From assembly GCF_029784135.1 (NCBI RefSeq), contig NC_073745.1, positions 317,662,287-317,726,286 of the forward strand: a DNA stretch of 64,000 nt, given 5' to 3'. Numbering within the stretch: position 1 is the stretch's first letter; the number at the start of each line of letters is the position of its first letter. The DNA is from Toxorhynchites rutilus septentrionalis (Eukaryota > Arthropoda > Insecta > Diptera > Culicidae). Positions 33,434 to 46,403 of this stretch are shown here, one piece after another. The translations under genes were made by a program, and so were the position numbers. A model generated the notes under the pieces. That model did no database searches, was not told where the DNA came from, and saw nothing but the letters and a program-made list of their open reading frames with translations.

Positions 33434-34309
33434 GTTAATTCTCCTGCGGCGAAGCAACGAATCCTCGGGCCTTCATTTTCACATGCTGCATCAGATTTTG
33501 TACAGTCGATTTGACGACCTTCTCAGCTGCTACACGCCAGTTCGCCTTGAATTTTTGCTCGCTCCCGACGACTTTCGGTAAGTTCCGCTTTACGATGGCC
33601 CAGTATTGTTCGATCGGGCGAAGCTCTGGGGTGTTGGGCGGGTTCTTATCCTTAGGTATGAATTGAACGTTATTGGCCGCATACCACTCCAGGGCCCGGA
33701 ACAGCGCGGAACCCGTGTGCTGCTACAAGAACGGCAGGAGTCGTTTTTGGAGGCACTCTTCGACGTAAATTTCCTGGTTGATGGTGTCGGTTGTTACAAA
33801 ATTGCTGCTCTTTTCTCCACACATCGCCTGCCCAACCACATATATTCTTTGCGAATTTCGACAATTTAATATTTTTAAACATCTCTGTCACCTTGCCTCT
33901 TCCCGTCGCCGTGTAGAATTCTTGTCCCGAAACCTGGGTAAAGACGGTTTTGACGTATGTCTCGTCATCCATAACGATACAGTCGAATTTGGTCAACATC
34001 GTCGTGTCCAACTTCCGTGTCCTCGTTTTGGCCGATTTGTTTTGCTTTTCGTCGCGGTTTGGGGTCTTTACCTTTTTGTATGTTGACAGCCCAGCTCTTT
34101 TCTTGGCCCGTTGTACCGTGGTGTGGGACACTCCGACTTTATCTGCCACATCGATAAGTTTGGATTCCTAATATATGTCCTCTACACCGCTTTAGTTGTC
34201 TGGCCGACCGTTGGGATGCGGTTTCCTCCACTTCCAAGAAGCGGAAATTCTTGGTGCGCGTGCAGAATTTTTAAACGCCGTTCCTCTTGCGTGAAGGTCA
34301 TTTTGACAA
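33434..34309 (-). pseudogene. Tc1/mariner DD37E-like transposase, left copy
   Basis: The minus-strand product starts MTFTQEERRLKILHAHQEFP near 34305. After a frame change it gives VADKVGVSHTTVQRAKKRAG (helix-turn-helix) and IVMDDETYVKT with the first catalytic Asp. Further frame changes follow near 33830 and 33730, then ALEWYAANNVQF, IPKDKNPPN and ELRPIEQYW with the catalytic Glu, ending ARGFVASPQEN near 33440. The segment expected to carry the second Asp is deleted. It lies head-to-head with the related plus-strand copy that starts about 90 bp away. No clear terminal repeats were seen. The duplicate is at 43708-44583. Confidence 0.82.
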
Positions 34310-34394
34310 TTGAAAAGCGTGCGCCAAAAACAAAGTAAGCACATCATTCTACACACCTGTGCCAATAAAAATATGGGTTCTCTTTTTTTTCAGA

Positions 34395-35386
34395 TAAAGG
34401 GCGACACGAAATTATTGCAACACATTCAACAGGGCATAACTTTTTTACCATTGGGTAAAAATCAACCAAATTGTGCACACTTTCTCATTGATGTGTATTG
34501 TCTACATGCTGTCAAACTCAAGTCGTGTTTTTCGATTCAACGAAAATGGAGGTGAACCAACGCGAGTCGAGAGAACAAATTCTTTCCAAACACCTGGAAT
34601 TTCCTGACCTGTCGCATCGGCAGTTGGGAAAAATATTGAACATTCACCATTCAACCGTCTCCAGAGTGTTGAAGCGGTTCCAGGAGCGGTTGACGTTGGA
34701 CCACGGCAAAGGAGTTGGAAGAAAACCGGGACCGGAGAACAAAAAGACGGAGGGAAAGGTGATGCGGATGATTAAAGCAAATCCCAACGTCTCAAGCCGT
34801 GATTTGGCCAAAAACGATCGGCATGTCGCAGAGCTACGTTCAGAATGCAAAGAAGAGAGCTGGACTACATACATACAAGGTACGGAACTTCCCAAACCGC
34901 GATGAGCGGCAACAATCGACGACTAAAACTCGGGCACGGAAGCTCTTCGAGAAGATGCTGACAAAATATGGCTGCTGTGTGATGGACGACGAAACGTATA
35001 TAAAAGCCGATTTTAAGCAAATTCCGGGGTTGGAGTTTTTCACCGGCAAGAGCATGTTCGATGTGGACGACAAATTTAAGAAGAAGAAAATGTCGAAGTT
35101 CGCCTCCAAATATCTCGTTTGGCAGGCCATCTGCTCTTGCGGACTGAGGAGTGAGCCTTTCGTGACGAAGGGCACAGTAAATGGCGAGATCTACAAATCT
35201 GGGTGCCTCGAGAAGCGCGCCTTTCGCCGTTCTTGCAGCAGCCCGACGAAGCTCCGAAGATTTGAAGATTTGGCATCATGCCACTATTCTCAATGTGTCC
35301 TGGAGTGGTATGACATTATAAGAAAACATTATAAGAAAATTGGCATGACATTTTCGGTGTCGCAATAATTTCGTGTTCGCCCTTTA
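34395..35386 (+). mobile_element. DD37E-like Tc1/mariner element with 23-bp ends, left copy
   Basis: The left end AAGGGCGACACGAAATTATT and the right end, inward AAGGGCGAACACGAAATTATT, are bounded by TA at 34395-34396 and 35385-35386. The 988-bp interior holds a broken transposase. MEVNQRESREQILSKHLEFP opens at 34545. After a frame change near 34800 follow TIGMSQSYVQNAKKRAGLHT and VMDDETYIKADF (first Asp). Near 35265-35310 is DLASCHYSQCVLEWYD, with the second Asp. The region with the catalytic Glu is missing. The duplicate is at 44672-45663. Confidence 0.88.
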
Positions 35387-36130
35387 ATCGATTATGGGAT
35401 TAATGCTACGTTGGAGTTAATAACTATTTGGTCGTTCCAGTCTATATAAAAACAATTTTTTTCCCGCTGCACTAGAAATATTGTTTTGATTTTTGCATAA
35501 CCAAAGGCTCAATAAAGTGAGCTTATAAGGCAGCGACAAGCAGTGTTTTTGGGGTTAAGGCGACTCGCACACCGGAGAAATAAGCAACTAGCAAGTAGCA
35601 ATACGCAATATGCAACAGGCAACATATTTTGTTGTACTTCGCATACCAAAGCAATAAACCGCCTGATATTATGCAAACAATCTGCTTAATGAATGAAACT
35701 GGCCAAATTATGGACGATAAGTTGCTTTTCAATCAACACGTCATGTTGCTACCGATATATGTTGCTCTACAAAGGCGACCAGAAGGTCGATTTTCGGCCA
35801 AAACTTTTTTCCGAGATGACACCAGATCAACATTTTATACATTTCCATACATCCATTGCCACCCTAGAGGTCATCTTTGTTATTCAGGTCACCAGTCCTT
35901 TGACATGAACAATTTACCGGTTTTGTAGAACATCACTTACCAAATATTTAATACTCATCTATTGACATTAACATACTCACGATGTAAATTGATCGTTTAA
36001 GAACAATGAAGCCAGTTTCAGTTCTAATTTGGTCGCATCAAGTAGGAAATTTCTCAGCATAGAAATAACGTACAAAAAAGGGAAGGATGTCATTTTGTAT
36101 GTTTTTTTGAATGAACATCAAGGAAAAATT

Positions 36131-36325
36131 ATGTGTGCTCTCATGGCCAAGTTGTTAGCGTCCCACATTATCAAGCCGAGGGTTCGGGTTCGATTCCCAT
36201 TCTGGCCGGGGGATTTTTCGTCAAAAAAATTTCTTCTTGCACTGAGGTCACGCGTATTCTAATGCTTGCCACTCCAGGATACATGCGAGGCGTGTTATCC
36301 GGCATGAAATCGATCTTGTTCTAGA
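36131..36325 (+). mobile_element. SINE type B, left copy, plus orientation
   Basis: Head TGTGCTCTCATGGCCAAG and GGGTTCGATTCCC, body GGGGGATTTTTCGTCAAAAA and GGCGTGTTATCCGGCATG, homologous to the reverse complement of 28421-28696 but lacking the (GAA)n tail region. The duplicate is at 46404-46598. Confidence 0.75.
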
Positions 36326-37149
36326 TCTTTCCTCCTGACCACGTCGGGTTCTCAACGTGTGTGTATAATTTTTTCCCGCCTTTCGCGGAAACTTCAATAA
36401 CTTTTGAATGTGTCCTTTAATCTTGATAAAATTTTCACTACTAAAATTTTCACTACAAACCATCCGGATCAAAACGCTGTCAATAGCTTCTCGATGTGAC
36501 AACAAGGGGTGCTGCAGTGAATAAAAAGAGCAACCAAATTTTACCTGAAACACACTTTAAACAAGACGTCTCTCGAAGATTCAAGTGCGCGTTCATGGAT
36601 GAGTTCGCCCGGTAGTTCATGATTTGTCAAGTTGAAGTCGGAACCAAATTTTCTGTCACAAACAAGACGATAGATTCGGATTTTAACGATGAAGGTTGAA
36701 GAGATCCTCAGGGAAGCAGCCCGGCTTTTACAAAAGCACACAAAGTTTAGTCGGAAGGATGTTCAGCGCTATCATCCCAATTTCATGGATAAAAAAATAA
36801 TTTCACCCAATAGAAAAACATAATAATGAAGCGAAAGCTTAAGGAGGCTGGCAAAACTTTGAAATTATTGTTTTTTAGCGACTCTGGCATTGAAATGTAT
36901 AGTATGATGGTATTTATATGCTGGCCGGTGTGACTCATGAGTGAAAAAAGTGTGGGAGAAGACAAAAGCTAAATCGGAAGACTCTTTTTTGACATGTTAA
37001 AAAATTATGGCCCTGAAGGCGTCTAATAGCAAATGTGACAGTGAGCGTCACCAGCTGAGCCAGTCTTGTGCAAGTCAATGATTTGAACCGGAGTCAACGT
37101 GTTAAATAATTACGAAGCAAAAAAGGCGTTTGGCTTACGACCTTTTTAT

Positions 37150-37649
37150 NNNNNNNNNNNNNNNNNNNNNNNNNNNNNNNNNNNNNNNNNNNNNNNNNNN
37201 NNNNNNNNNNNNNNNNNNNNNNNNNNNNNNNNNNNNNNNNNNNNNNNNNNNNNNNNNNNNNNNNNNNNNNNNNNNNNNNNNNNNNNNNNNNNNNNNNNNN
37301 NNNNNNNNNNNNNNNNNNNNNNNNNNNNNNNNNNNNNNNNNNNNNNNNNNNNNNNNNNNNNNNNNNNNNNNNNNNNNNNNNNNNNNNNNNNNNNNNNNNN
37401 NNNNNNNNNNNNNNNNNNNNNNNNNNNNNNNNNNNNNNNNNNNNNNNNNNNNNNNNNNNNNNNNNNNNNNNNNNNNNNNNNNNNNNNNNNNNNNNNNNNN
37501 NNNNNNNNNNNNNNNNNNNNNNNNNNNNNNNNNNNNNNNNNNNNNNNNNNNNNNNNNNNNNNNNNNNNNNNNNNNNNNNNNNNNNNNNNNNNNNNNNNNN
37601 NNNNNNNNNNNNNNNNNNNNNNNNNNNNNNNNNNNNNNNNNNNNNNNNN
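37150..37649. other. Assembly gap 1 (500 N)
   Basis: Exactly 500 N, a conventional placeholder length rather than a measured size. The left contig ends inside the 9.7-kb segment and the right contig starts at its beginning, so the true distance may be negative (overlap). Confidence 0.98.
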
Positions 37650-38621
37650 TATATACCATTCTATATATTAGTCAAGAGCCATAACAAAATACTAATGTGT
37701 TATGTAATGATATTATGTTATGGATGTTATGGCTAGCATGGACTTGGTTCGCTCTGGTTGCAAAGAAAACGAAGTTTTACGTGTCTGTCAGAAACATAAT
37801 TTTGATTTTTTTATATATCTAAAGGTTCTGAATCAGAAATTGACGAAGATGTATGCTTACAGCATGAAAGGGAGTATTATGTTCGACATCCTGTTTGTAA
37901 CACGTGAGCGATAAAATGGTAGATTTGATCCGACACAGTCAATTTGTGGGAGCCCAAACTTCAAATTGAAATATCTCAAAATAATGTTTTGGCGCTTGGT
38001 TCGTTTCGGCAGAACCCCGACCATATGACAAATTTAAATTAAGACTGATTTTTGAAAAGGGTGGTTTCAAAATCATTGATCTTTCTTTTTTTAGAAACTC
38101 AAAATCCAGATGCCTGTTGTTGAAATGTAATGAACTATTCAGGAATATTAATATTATATTTCAAATTAATATTTGAAATGCACTGTTGAAAAAATCATAC
38201 TCAAAAATTAAATTTAGTATTAAAATTTTTTATATCCCATATCCCACCCCCTTCCCATCTTTCGAATTATTTTTTTTGTATATTTTTATTGTGAAGCCCT
38301 TCCAATTTGACAAAGTTTGAAATATCTCGAGAACGGTGAGTTCTAGAATAAGACTTTAATCAATCAGTCATTTGGATTTTGAGTACCGTTTTTTTTTTGG
38401 AAGAAATATCAATGATTTTGAACAGGGCTCTGCATAGTTATAGTCAACTAACAGTTATAGCATAGCATAGTTATAGTCAAACAGTCAGTCGGGCATTTAG
38501 TCGCTATCTCCCTCTACCGACTTGACTATATCATTTCATTCTTCCCAGTCAAATTGTCCTCATTGCATTTTGAAGTGACTTCCCCCAAAACGAATTCGTT
38601 CCTCTCTTTCTCTCGACCATG

Positions 38622-38897
38622 TTCTTCTTCTTCTTCAATGGCACTAACGTTCCTAGAGGAACTTCGCCGTCTCAACGTAGTATTACTTGCGTCATTTTTA
38701 TTAGTACTTAGTTGAGATTTCTATGCCAAATAACACGCCTTGAATGCATTCTGAGTGGCAAGTTCTACGCGTGATCACAGTGCAAGTCGGAGGAAATTTC
38801 TTTGACGAAAAATTCCCCCGACCAGAACGGGAATCGAACCCGAACACCCGGCATGTTAGTTATGACGCTAACCACTCGGCCAAGGGAGCACAACCGT
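38622..38897 (-). mobile_element. SINE type B, right copy
   Basis: Duplicate of the SINE at 28421-28696, part of the 9.7-kb segment. The tRNA-like head and (GAA)n tail are identical in the two copies as far as I can see. Confidence 0.8.
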
Positions 38898-39898
38898 GTA
38901 CCATGTATGAAAATGGTCATCTCGAGTTTAAAAAAGTATAAAAAATGTTCACCACCTCGAAAAAACACCCTATGCCAAATATCAGCTCAATCGGACTTAA
39001 GGGAGAGTGGCGTAAAGCGGTCAAAGTTTGAGTTTTTTGAAAATCGAAAATTCACCCAAGGGGGGAGTAAAGGAAATCGAGGTTTTCGAAAAAAATTTTT
39101 TGATGCCAAATGTCTTAAAATGGCATGGAACGTCGAGATCTAGTGTCATCTTGAAAAATTTTTTTTTGTCAAAAATCGGCACTCTGGGACTTTTTACGGC
39201 ATGCGAAACGAAAAGTATGGTTTAGGGTGCTAATAGAAATAGTTATATCGGTTTTTCATTCGGAACATGGTACGAAATGTTGATTTGCACAATAATATAC
39301 CCTATGCAAAATATTAGCTTCATTTACTGGTGTCACAAACGTTAAAATTAGATTTTTTTTTGAAAAACGAACCTTTATTTGATATACATATTTGATAAAT
39401 GTCTAAGTTCGTTGGTTTGAATTCACCATGGGTAGACAATAAACCATCCATTGATGAGGTAACTTCTTTTTTACATCAGAAATCATTTTTTCGTTCCTCT
39501 TTATATGGACGCAAAAATAAGATTGCGTACGCGGGTATAAAATTAGTGTCAGGGGGAAATGGAAGTGGGGATTGAAGTCAGTTGAATGAAGAGGCAGATT
39601 TGTATTCATTAGTCACGTCAGTTAAACTAACCACTGACTGGACTAGTTCACCAGTCATAGTCACCACGGACCCACGGAGAGTAGAGTCGGTCTTCATTTT
39701 TCACCTTCGAAGATTTCGGGACCTGATTTTGAATTCTAATTTAGAAAAATCAGTAATGACTGAAATTGGTTCCCTGATAATACAAAATGTGAGTTCAGGT
39801 TGTTTTCATCATATATCGGAGAGGGTCGGGTCAGCGGCCGTCCGATTTGGGGTAAAATTGCTCCATAACCTCATTTCTCGGGATTATTCCTTCTTCAT

Positions 39899-40032
39899 TA
39901 GGGTAAACGCTACATTCGTTTAAATAACGCATTCGGGTAAATGTCGCATTAGGGTATTTGTTACATTCGGGTGAATGAGCTTCGGATAAACGTGATTCGG
40001 GCGAATGGTATTCGGGTAAATGTTACACAACC
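39899..40032 (-). repeat. CCCGAATG minisatellite, right copy
   Basis: Duplicate of 29697-29830. The right copy reads TTCATTAGGGTAAACG where the left reads TTCACGGGGTAAACG, a small indel at the array edge. Confidence 0.72.
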
Positions 40033-40080
40033 CATTCCTCAACCAACTCCGCACATGCTCAAGCGAACAAAGCGACTTAC

Positions 40081-41539
40081 GCCGTGTTTGCCGTCTGTTT
40101 TCTTGCCAGCGCTTGATCCAGCAGTGACAGCAGCAGCAGCACCACCCTCCTTCTGCTTTTGCTTCCTCTGGGACAACAACTTGTCGACGGCATCGAGGTC
40201 GAGTTTTTCGTTCTCGGTGTCCTCGTCATCGTATTGATAGTCTTCGTCGTCGTCGGTGATTTCATCTAAGATCTCGTTATCGACAGCTGTAGTGCCCTTG
40301 GTTGTGGTGGAACTCTTGGGCTTGGGTTTGGCGGCGGTCGACGACTTGGGAGATTCGGTTGTCGATTTGGGCTTTGGGGAGAAACAAACAAAATCATGCG
40401 GCGTGAATTCGGAGTACTTGTTCAATCATGCATTCTTATGGCGCGAGTAAAACCGGATGAGTTATTAGGAACTTGGCGAGAGCGAAATGGCAGTTACTGA
40501 AGATGACGGTTGGGTTGCACCGACTTACAGGGTTCTGCGCGAGGAGTTTGTCGATTGCTAGGGGATCGATTTTTTCGCTCTCCAGCTCAATACTGTCCTC
40601 ATCGTCGTCATTGTAGTACTCGTCATCAGGCGCAGCTGTGCTGGAAGCACTTGGAGCCCTAGCAGTAGTACTACTAGGTGACTGCTTCTTCGACTCAACA
40701 ACCGTTTTCTGAATTGGGAATCAGGAGTGATTCAAATATAAGTTAGGTGGGATGTTCACTAAATTTTGGATATAATGGCACAAACATTGATGAGGATGCT
40801 TCAAGGTGAAGGAACATTGCACAGATGATCGAGGACGGAACGAGACACAACAAACTTACTGATTCTGCGCGAGGAGTTTCTGTTATCGAAGGTTGAGAGA
40901 ACTTTACATCAGACAGATCTTCAATCTGTGGCAGTATTTCAGCGTCCTTCAAAGTTATGTATTGTAGCGTTGAATTACAATTGTGATGATTCTCTCTGAA
41001 AAATAAAAATGCACACTCACCGTTCTATCAACGTCATCCCCTGTCAACAGATCACTTTCATCTTCGTAGCTGTCGTCCTCGTCATCGAAACTGTCCTTAG
41101 CGATGGAATTCTCGATAGGAATGATTCCTGCAAGACATCAAATATTTATGCACAAGCAGCTGGCAAACCCGAGCCAATACCTACCCATTGTCGTAGACTC
41201 CACCTTGGGATGCTGCTGATCAACGGTAATCTTCTTCGGCGGCGCATGCTTGGCATACTTTGGGTTCAGATCAAGCGCTTTGCGCGGCGGCAGTAGCGCA
41301 TCGTCATCGTCGTCGTCGATCAGGTTTTCCTTCGAGTGGCTCTCCTGAAGCATCTTGTTGAAGATGGGATTCTGTGCCATCGGAATGTCCGACTTCTCCG
41401 CAAGCATTTTGTTGAACAGTGGATCGTGTGCTTTCGGGAGCGCACCGGAGCCGATCGCTTTGTCCAACGAGGTGCTCGCTAAGCTCACGCCGGTCGCCAG
41501 CAGCGACAGCGTGAGTACCAGTTTGCACTGGTAGCTCAT
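40081..41539 (-). CDS. Duplicate 5' exons of the LRR membrane protein gene
   Basis: Exons 41539-41185, 41127-41021, (tentative 40946-40860), 40708-40529 and 40371-40081 repeat the signal peptide and acidic linker exons of the gene whose repeat domain lies at 19786-22150. All splice sites and phases are kept. Two amino-acid differences from the left copy are visible: residue 86 His to Arg (LLPPHKALD against LLPPRKALD) and residue 158 Ala to Val (KTVAESKK against KTVVESKK). Because these exons end in phase 0 and lie upstream of the left copy, either set could be spliced to the LRR exons. The simplest reading is one gene represented twice by two haplotype contigs. Confidence 0.85.
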
Positions 41540-42434
41540 CGCAGGGGCGGTTCTGGAAGTGGAGGAGAGAAAAGTGGGTCAGTTAAAATTTAGTGTTATA
41601 TAATAAAGAATATTTCATTATCAAAACTTTTTGGCTGTGAAGGATTGGTTCACCTTCGAATAGTTACTTTCGTTTGATCGAAAAATGCAGTCGGTCACAA
41701 AAATTAGTAACTTAGAGTAATTCACAACATCTTATTGTTCATACCTATTTGTTGTGCACGATCTGTGCAATCTTATTTACGGTCTGTTTTGTTTCTATAT
41801 TTTACTTTTATGATTTCAAATATGGTTTATACCATTTCTTTTTTTTCTACATACTTTGAAATTTTGCTGGCATGTTTGGGGTCGTTATCCTTTCGAAAAA
41901 AAAACGCCGTCAAAGGCCCTGGTTGCTCCAGTAATACTTTCATCATCAGCTTTTCAACCTTCAACCTCAAGTTAAATAGTTTGCAATGATGTGCATCTTT
42001 GTGCTTTCATCGAGTCTCTGTCAAGTAATTGGCCGTTTTTTGGTTCTAAAGTTCTCAAGTTTGCTACTATCAGGCCATAAGGTTTAGTTTCAAAAGCTTT
42101 TACAATTCCTGTGTCCAAATGCTGAGAAGTTTTGTGTTGCCTGTCAGTTTTCAGCGTATATCGAAGGTTCACAGTCGAATATAAATTCAGAACAGGATGT
42201 AATTGCTTATATTGGACTCTAATCGTGTTTGGGCGCGAAAAAATATCTGGAGCAGCAATTCGAATCTCAACAGCTCAAAGCTGAAAATATGGTTCGAAGA
42301 ACAAGTTCTTGATTGAAAAACTAATGCCTTCATTGCATTTCTTCCGTAAATTGAATTCTTCGCGGGGTTCTACTTTACTTCGTTCGCTATGATCGCGTTA
42401 TTTATTTTAATAGAACGAGGTTAATTCCTGGGAT

Positions 42435-42506
42435 ATAAGAGACGAATGAACTCTCAGAGTTTAAAGTCTCTCTAATTCAATACCTTCCTTCCTTCCTTCC
42501 TGGGAT
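42435..42506. mobile_element. 72-bp insertion present only in the right copy
   Basis: The right copy has 62 bp of new sequence plus a second TTCCTGGGAT (42425-42434 and 42497-42506); the left copy has the site once (32223-32232). The insert contains an imperfect hairpin, AGAGACGAATGAACTCT facing AGAGTTTAAAGTCTCT, then a CTTC-rich tail. Related pieces are at 17947-17973 and about 61105-61140. The target duplication and simple-sequence tail suggest a very small retroposed element. Confidence 0.7.
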
Positions 42507-43009
42507 AGATATGTTTGTGTGAAACACACAAAAACACAAAAGATTTTGTGAAACACAAAAATTTCACACAATATCTTTGACAAATAGAATTATCCATATC
42601 AAAAATAGTCGAACAAAAAATAGTGAATTGTTCCTAATGACGCTGTAAACAAACTAAATGACAGATCGCGCTCAAAATTGGCATCAAAACCACTGACAGT
42701 AATACCAAACAAAAAAGAGATAAAAATTTGAAAAATGTTCTGGGGGAAGATTTTAACCTTTTCTAAAGCCGTGGCATATTGTCGTCCAGAAAAAAATATT
42801 TTTTTCGCTGCACTTGGAATATTATTTCAACATTTTGCTTAACCAAAGACTTCTAAAGATATCTGAGTATATTTTTATTTTTTTATTTTTTTAGGGTTGC
42901 GAAAAATGTACGATATAAATTTGGGAGTCATTTTTATGCAGAAAACCAGCGATTTCAGAGCGCCAGCAGAAAATTCTGTTTAAATTCGTTAAAAAGCACC
43001 AAGTTGATT

Positions 43010-43492
43010 AGTTTTCCACTGGGGGTCTTCGTAGCCACTTGGTTACGCGTTCGCTTACTAAGCGATCGATCGTGAGTTCAAACTTAGGGCCCTCGTCCAC
43101 GCAACCATCATCAGCGATGGAGATCGATCCACGGTGGAACACAGATCAATTCATCCATACAACTGCTCTGCTCTGTAATAAACATTGGGCTGCTGTTCTA
43201 TAAATAACCCAACAATGATCAATATCAACTGTCTCCGCTGTCCGGTCTGCTGAACAATGGAAGAACAGATAGAATACCCTTACGCCTGAATGGCTACTAC
43301 AGTGTAATTTACCATAATATAATGGAACAGAAAACCTCACGCCTAAATGGCTACTACTACTGTGTAATTTACAAATTATAGAAACATAAACATATGTACA
43401 TGAGCACGATAAAAACCCGGCTCTGTTACAGATAAAATGCTAATGAGCCTAATAAATAAATAAATGGGATCAAAAAAAAAAGTTTTCCACTG
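43010..43492 (+). mobile_element. SINE type A, right copy
   Basis: Duplicate of 32736-33218 with the same AGTTTTCCACTG target duplication. Differs by a few base changes. Confidence 0.88.
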
Positions 43493-43707
43493 AAAACGTT
43501 CTATTTAGGATGTACTCTGTGAGACCATGCAGTTTTTTCAATAAAATAAATTGTATGTTCTATGAAAAATTCAATCTTTTGTTTTGTTCTTTGTGGAACG
43601 ACCAAAAAGTGCTAAGACAAAATAAAGTTTAGAGTATGTTTATTCTTAATTTAAAAATTCATGTTTTTTTCTTTTTGAAGTTCATACATTATATTATTAA
43701 AAAAATG

Positions 43708-44583
43708 GTTAATCCTCCTGCGGCGAAGCAACGAATGCTCGGGCCTTCATTTTCACATGCTGCATCAGATTTTGTACAGTCGATTTGACGACCTTCTCAG
43801 CTGCTACACGCCAGTTCGCCTTGAATTTTTGCTCGCTCCCGACGACTTTCGGTAAGTTCCGCTTTACGATGGCCCAGTATTGTTCGATCGGGCGAAGCTC
43901 TGGGGTGTTGGGCGGGTTCTTATCCTTAGGTATGAATTGAACGTTATTGGCCGCATACCACTCCAGGGCCCGGAACAGCGCGGAACCCGTGTGCTGCTAC
44001 AAGAACGGCAGGAGTCGTTTTTGGAGGCACTCTTCGACGTAAATTTCCTGGTTGATGGTGTCGGTTGTTACAAAATTGCTGCTCTTTTCTCCACACATCG
44101 CCTGCCAAACCACATATATTCTTTGCGAATTTCGACAATTTAATATTTTTAAACATCTCTGTCACCTTGCCTCTTCCCGTCGCCGTGTAGAATTCTTGTC
44201 CCGAAACCTGGGTAAAGACGGTTTTGACGTATGTCTCGTCATCCATAACGATACAGTCGAATTTGGTCAACATCGTCGTGTCCAACTTCCGTGTCCTCGT
44301 TTTGGCCGATTTGTTTTGCTTTTCGTCGCGGTTTGGGGTCTTTACCTTTTTGTATGTTGACAGCCCAGCTCTTTTCTTGGCCCGTTGTACCGTGGTGTGG
44401 GACACTCCGACTTTATCTGCCACATCGATAAGTTTGGATTCCTAATATATGTCCTCTACACCGCTTTAGTTGTCTGGCCGACCGTTGGGATGCAGTTTCC
44501 TCCACTTCCAAGAAGCGGAAATTCTTGGTGCGCGTGCAGAATTTTTAAACGCCGTTCCTCTTGCGTGAAGGTCATTTTGACAA
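43708..44583 (-). pseudogene. Tc1/mariner DD37E-like transposase, right copy
   Basis: Duplicate of 33434-34309 with the same frame breaks. One visible coding change is Trp to Leu after KFAKNICG. Confidence 0.82.
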
Positions 44584-44671
44584 TTGAAAAGCGTGCGCCA
44601 AAAACAAAGTAAGCACATCATTCTACACACCTGTGCCAATAAAAATATGGGTTCTCTTTTTTTTTTTCAGA

Positions 44672-45663
44672 TAAAGGGCGACACGAAATTATTGCAACAC
44701 ATTCAACAGGGCATAACTTTTTTACCATTGGGTAAAAATCAACCAAATTGTGCACACTTTCTCATTGATGTGTATTGTCTACATGCTGTCAAACTCAAGT
44801 CGTGTTTTTCGATTCATCGAAAATGGAGGTGAACCAACGCGAGTCGAGAGAACAAATTCTTTCCAAACACCTGGAATTTCCTGACCTGTCGCATCGGCAG
44901 TTGGGAAAAATATTGAACATTCACCATTCAACCGTCTCCAGAGTGTTGAAGCGGTTCCAGGAGCGGTTGACGTTGGACCACGGCAAAGGAGTTGGAAGAA
45001 AACCGGGACCGGAGAACAAAAAGACGGAGGGAAAGGTGATGCGGATGATTAAAGCAAATCCCAACGTCTCAAGCCGTGATTTGGCCAAAAACGATCGGCA
45101 TGTCGCAGAGCTACGTTCAGAATGCAAAGAAGAGAGCTGGACTACATACATACAAGGTACGGAACTTCCCAAACCGCGATGAGCGGCAACAATCGACGGC
45201 TAAAACTCGGGCACGGAAGCTCTTCGAGAAGATGCTGACAAAATATGGCTGCTGTGTGATGGACGACGAAACGTATATAAAAGCCGATTTTAAGCAAATT
45301 CCGGGGTTGGAGTTTTTCACCGGCAAGAGCATGTTCGATGTGGACGACAAATTTAAGAAGAAGAAAATGTCGAAGTTCGCCTCCAAATATCTCGTTTGGC
45401 AGGCCATCTGCTCTTGCGGACTGAGGAGTGAGCCTTTCGTGACGAAGGGCACAGTAAATGGCGAGATCTACAAATCTGGGTGCCTCGAGAAGCGCGCCTT
45501 TCGCCGTTCTTGCAGCAGCACGACGAAGCTCCGAAGATTTGAAGATTTGGCATCATGCCACTATTCTCAATGTGTCCTGGAGTGGTATGACATTATAAGA
45601 AAACATTATAAGAAAATTGGCATGACATTTTCGGTGTCGCAATAATTTCGTGTTCGCCCTTTA
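44672..45663 (+). mobile_element. DD37E-like Tc1/mariner element, right copy
   Basis: Duplicate of 34395-35386, with the same TA boundaries, the same broken transposase and a longer T-tract just upstream. Confidence 0.88.
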
Positions 45664-46403
45664 ATCGATTATGGGATTAATGCTACGTTGGAGTTAATAA
45701 CTATTTGGTCGTTCCAGTCTATATAAAAACAATTTTTTTCCCGCTGCACTAGAAATATTGTTTTGATTTTTGCATAACCAAAGGCTCAATAAAGTGAGCT
45801 TATAAGGCAGCGACAAGCAGTGTTTTTGGGGTTAAGGCGACTCGCACACCGGAGAAATAAGCAACTAGCAAGTAGCAATACGCAATATGCAACAGGCAAC
45901 ATATTTTGTTGTACTTCGCATACCAAAGCAATAAACCGCCTGATATTATGCAAACAATCTGCTTAATGAATGAAACTGGCCAAATTATGGACGATAAGTT
46001 GCTTTTCAATCAACACGTCATGTTGCTACCGATATATGTTGCTCTACAAAGGCGACCAGAAGGTCGATTTTCGGCCAAAACTTTTTTCCGAGATGACACC
46101 AGATCAACATTTTATACATTTCCATACATCCATTGCCACCCTAGAGGTCATCTTTGTTATTCAGGTCACCAGTCCTTTGACATGAACAATTTACCGGTTT
46201 TGTATAACATCACTTACCAAATATTTAATACTCATCTATTGACATTAACATACTCACGATGTAAATTGATCGAAGCCATCGAAGCCAGTTTCAGTTCTAA
46301 TTTGGTCGCATCAAGTAGGAAATTTCTCAGCATAGAAATAACGTACAAAAAAGGGAAGGATGTCATTTTGTATGTTTTTTTGAATGAACATCAAGGAAAA
46401 ATT

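Noticed and set aside
37099..37671. Open frames running across N gaps (also at 58596-59246)
   Set aside because: They consist almost entirely of unknown bases and are open only because N cannot make a stop codon.
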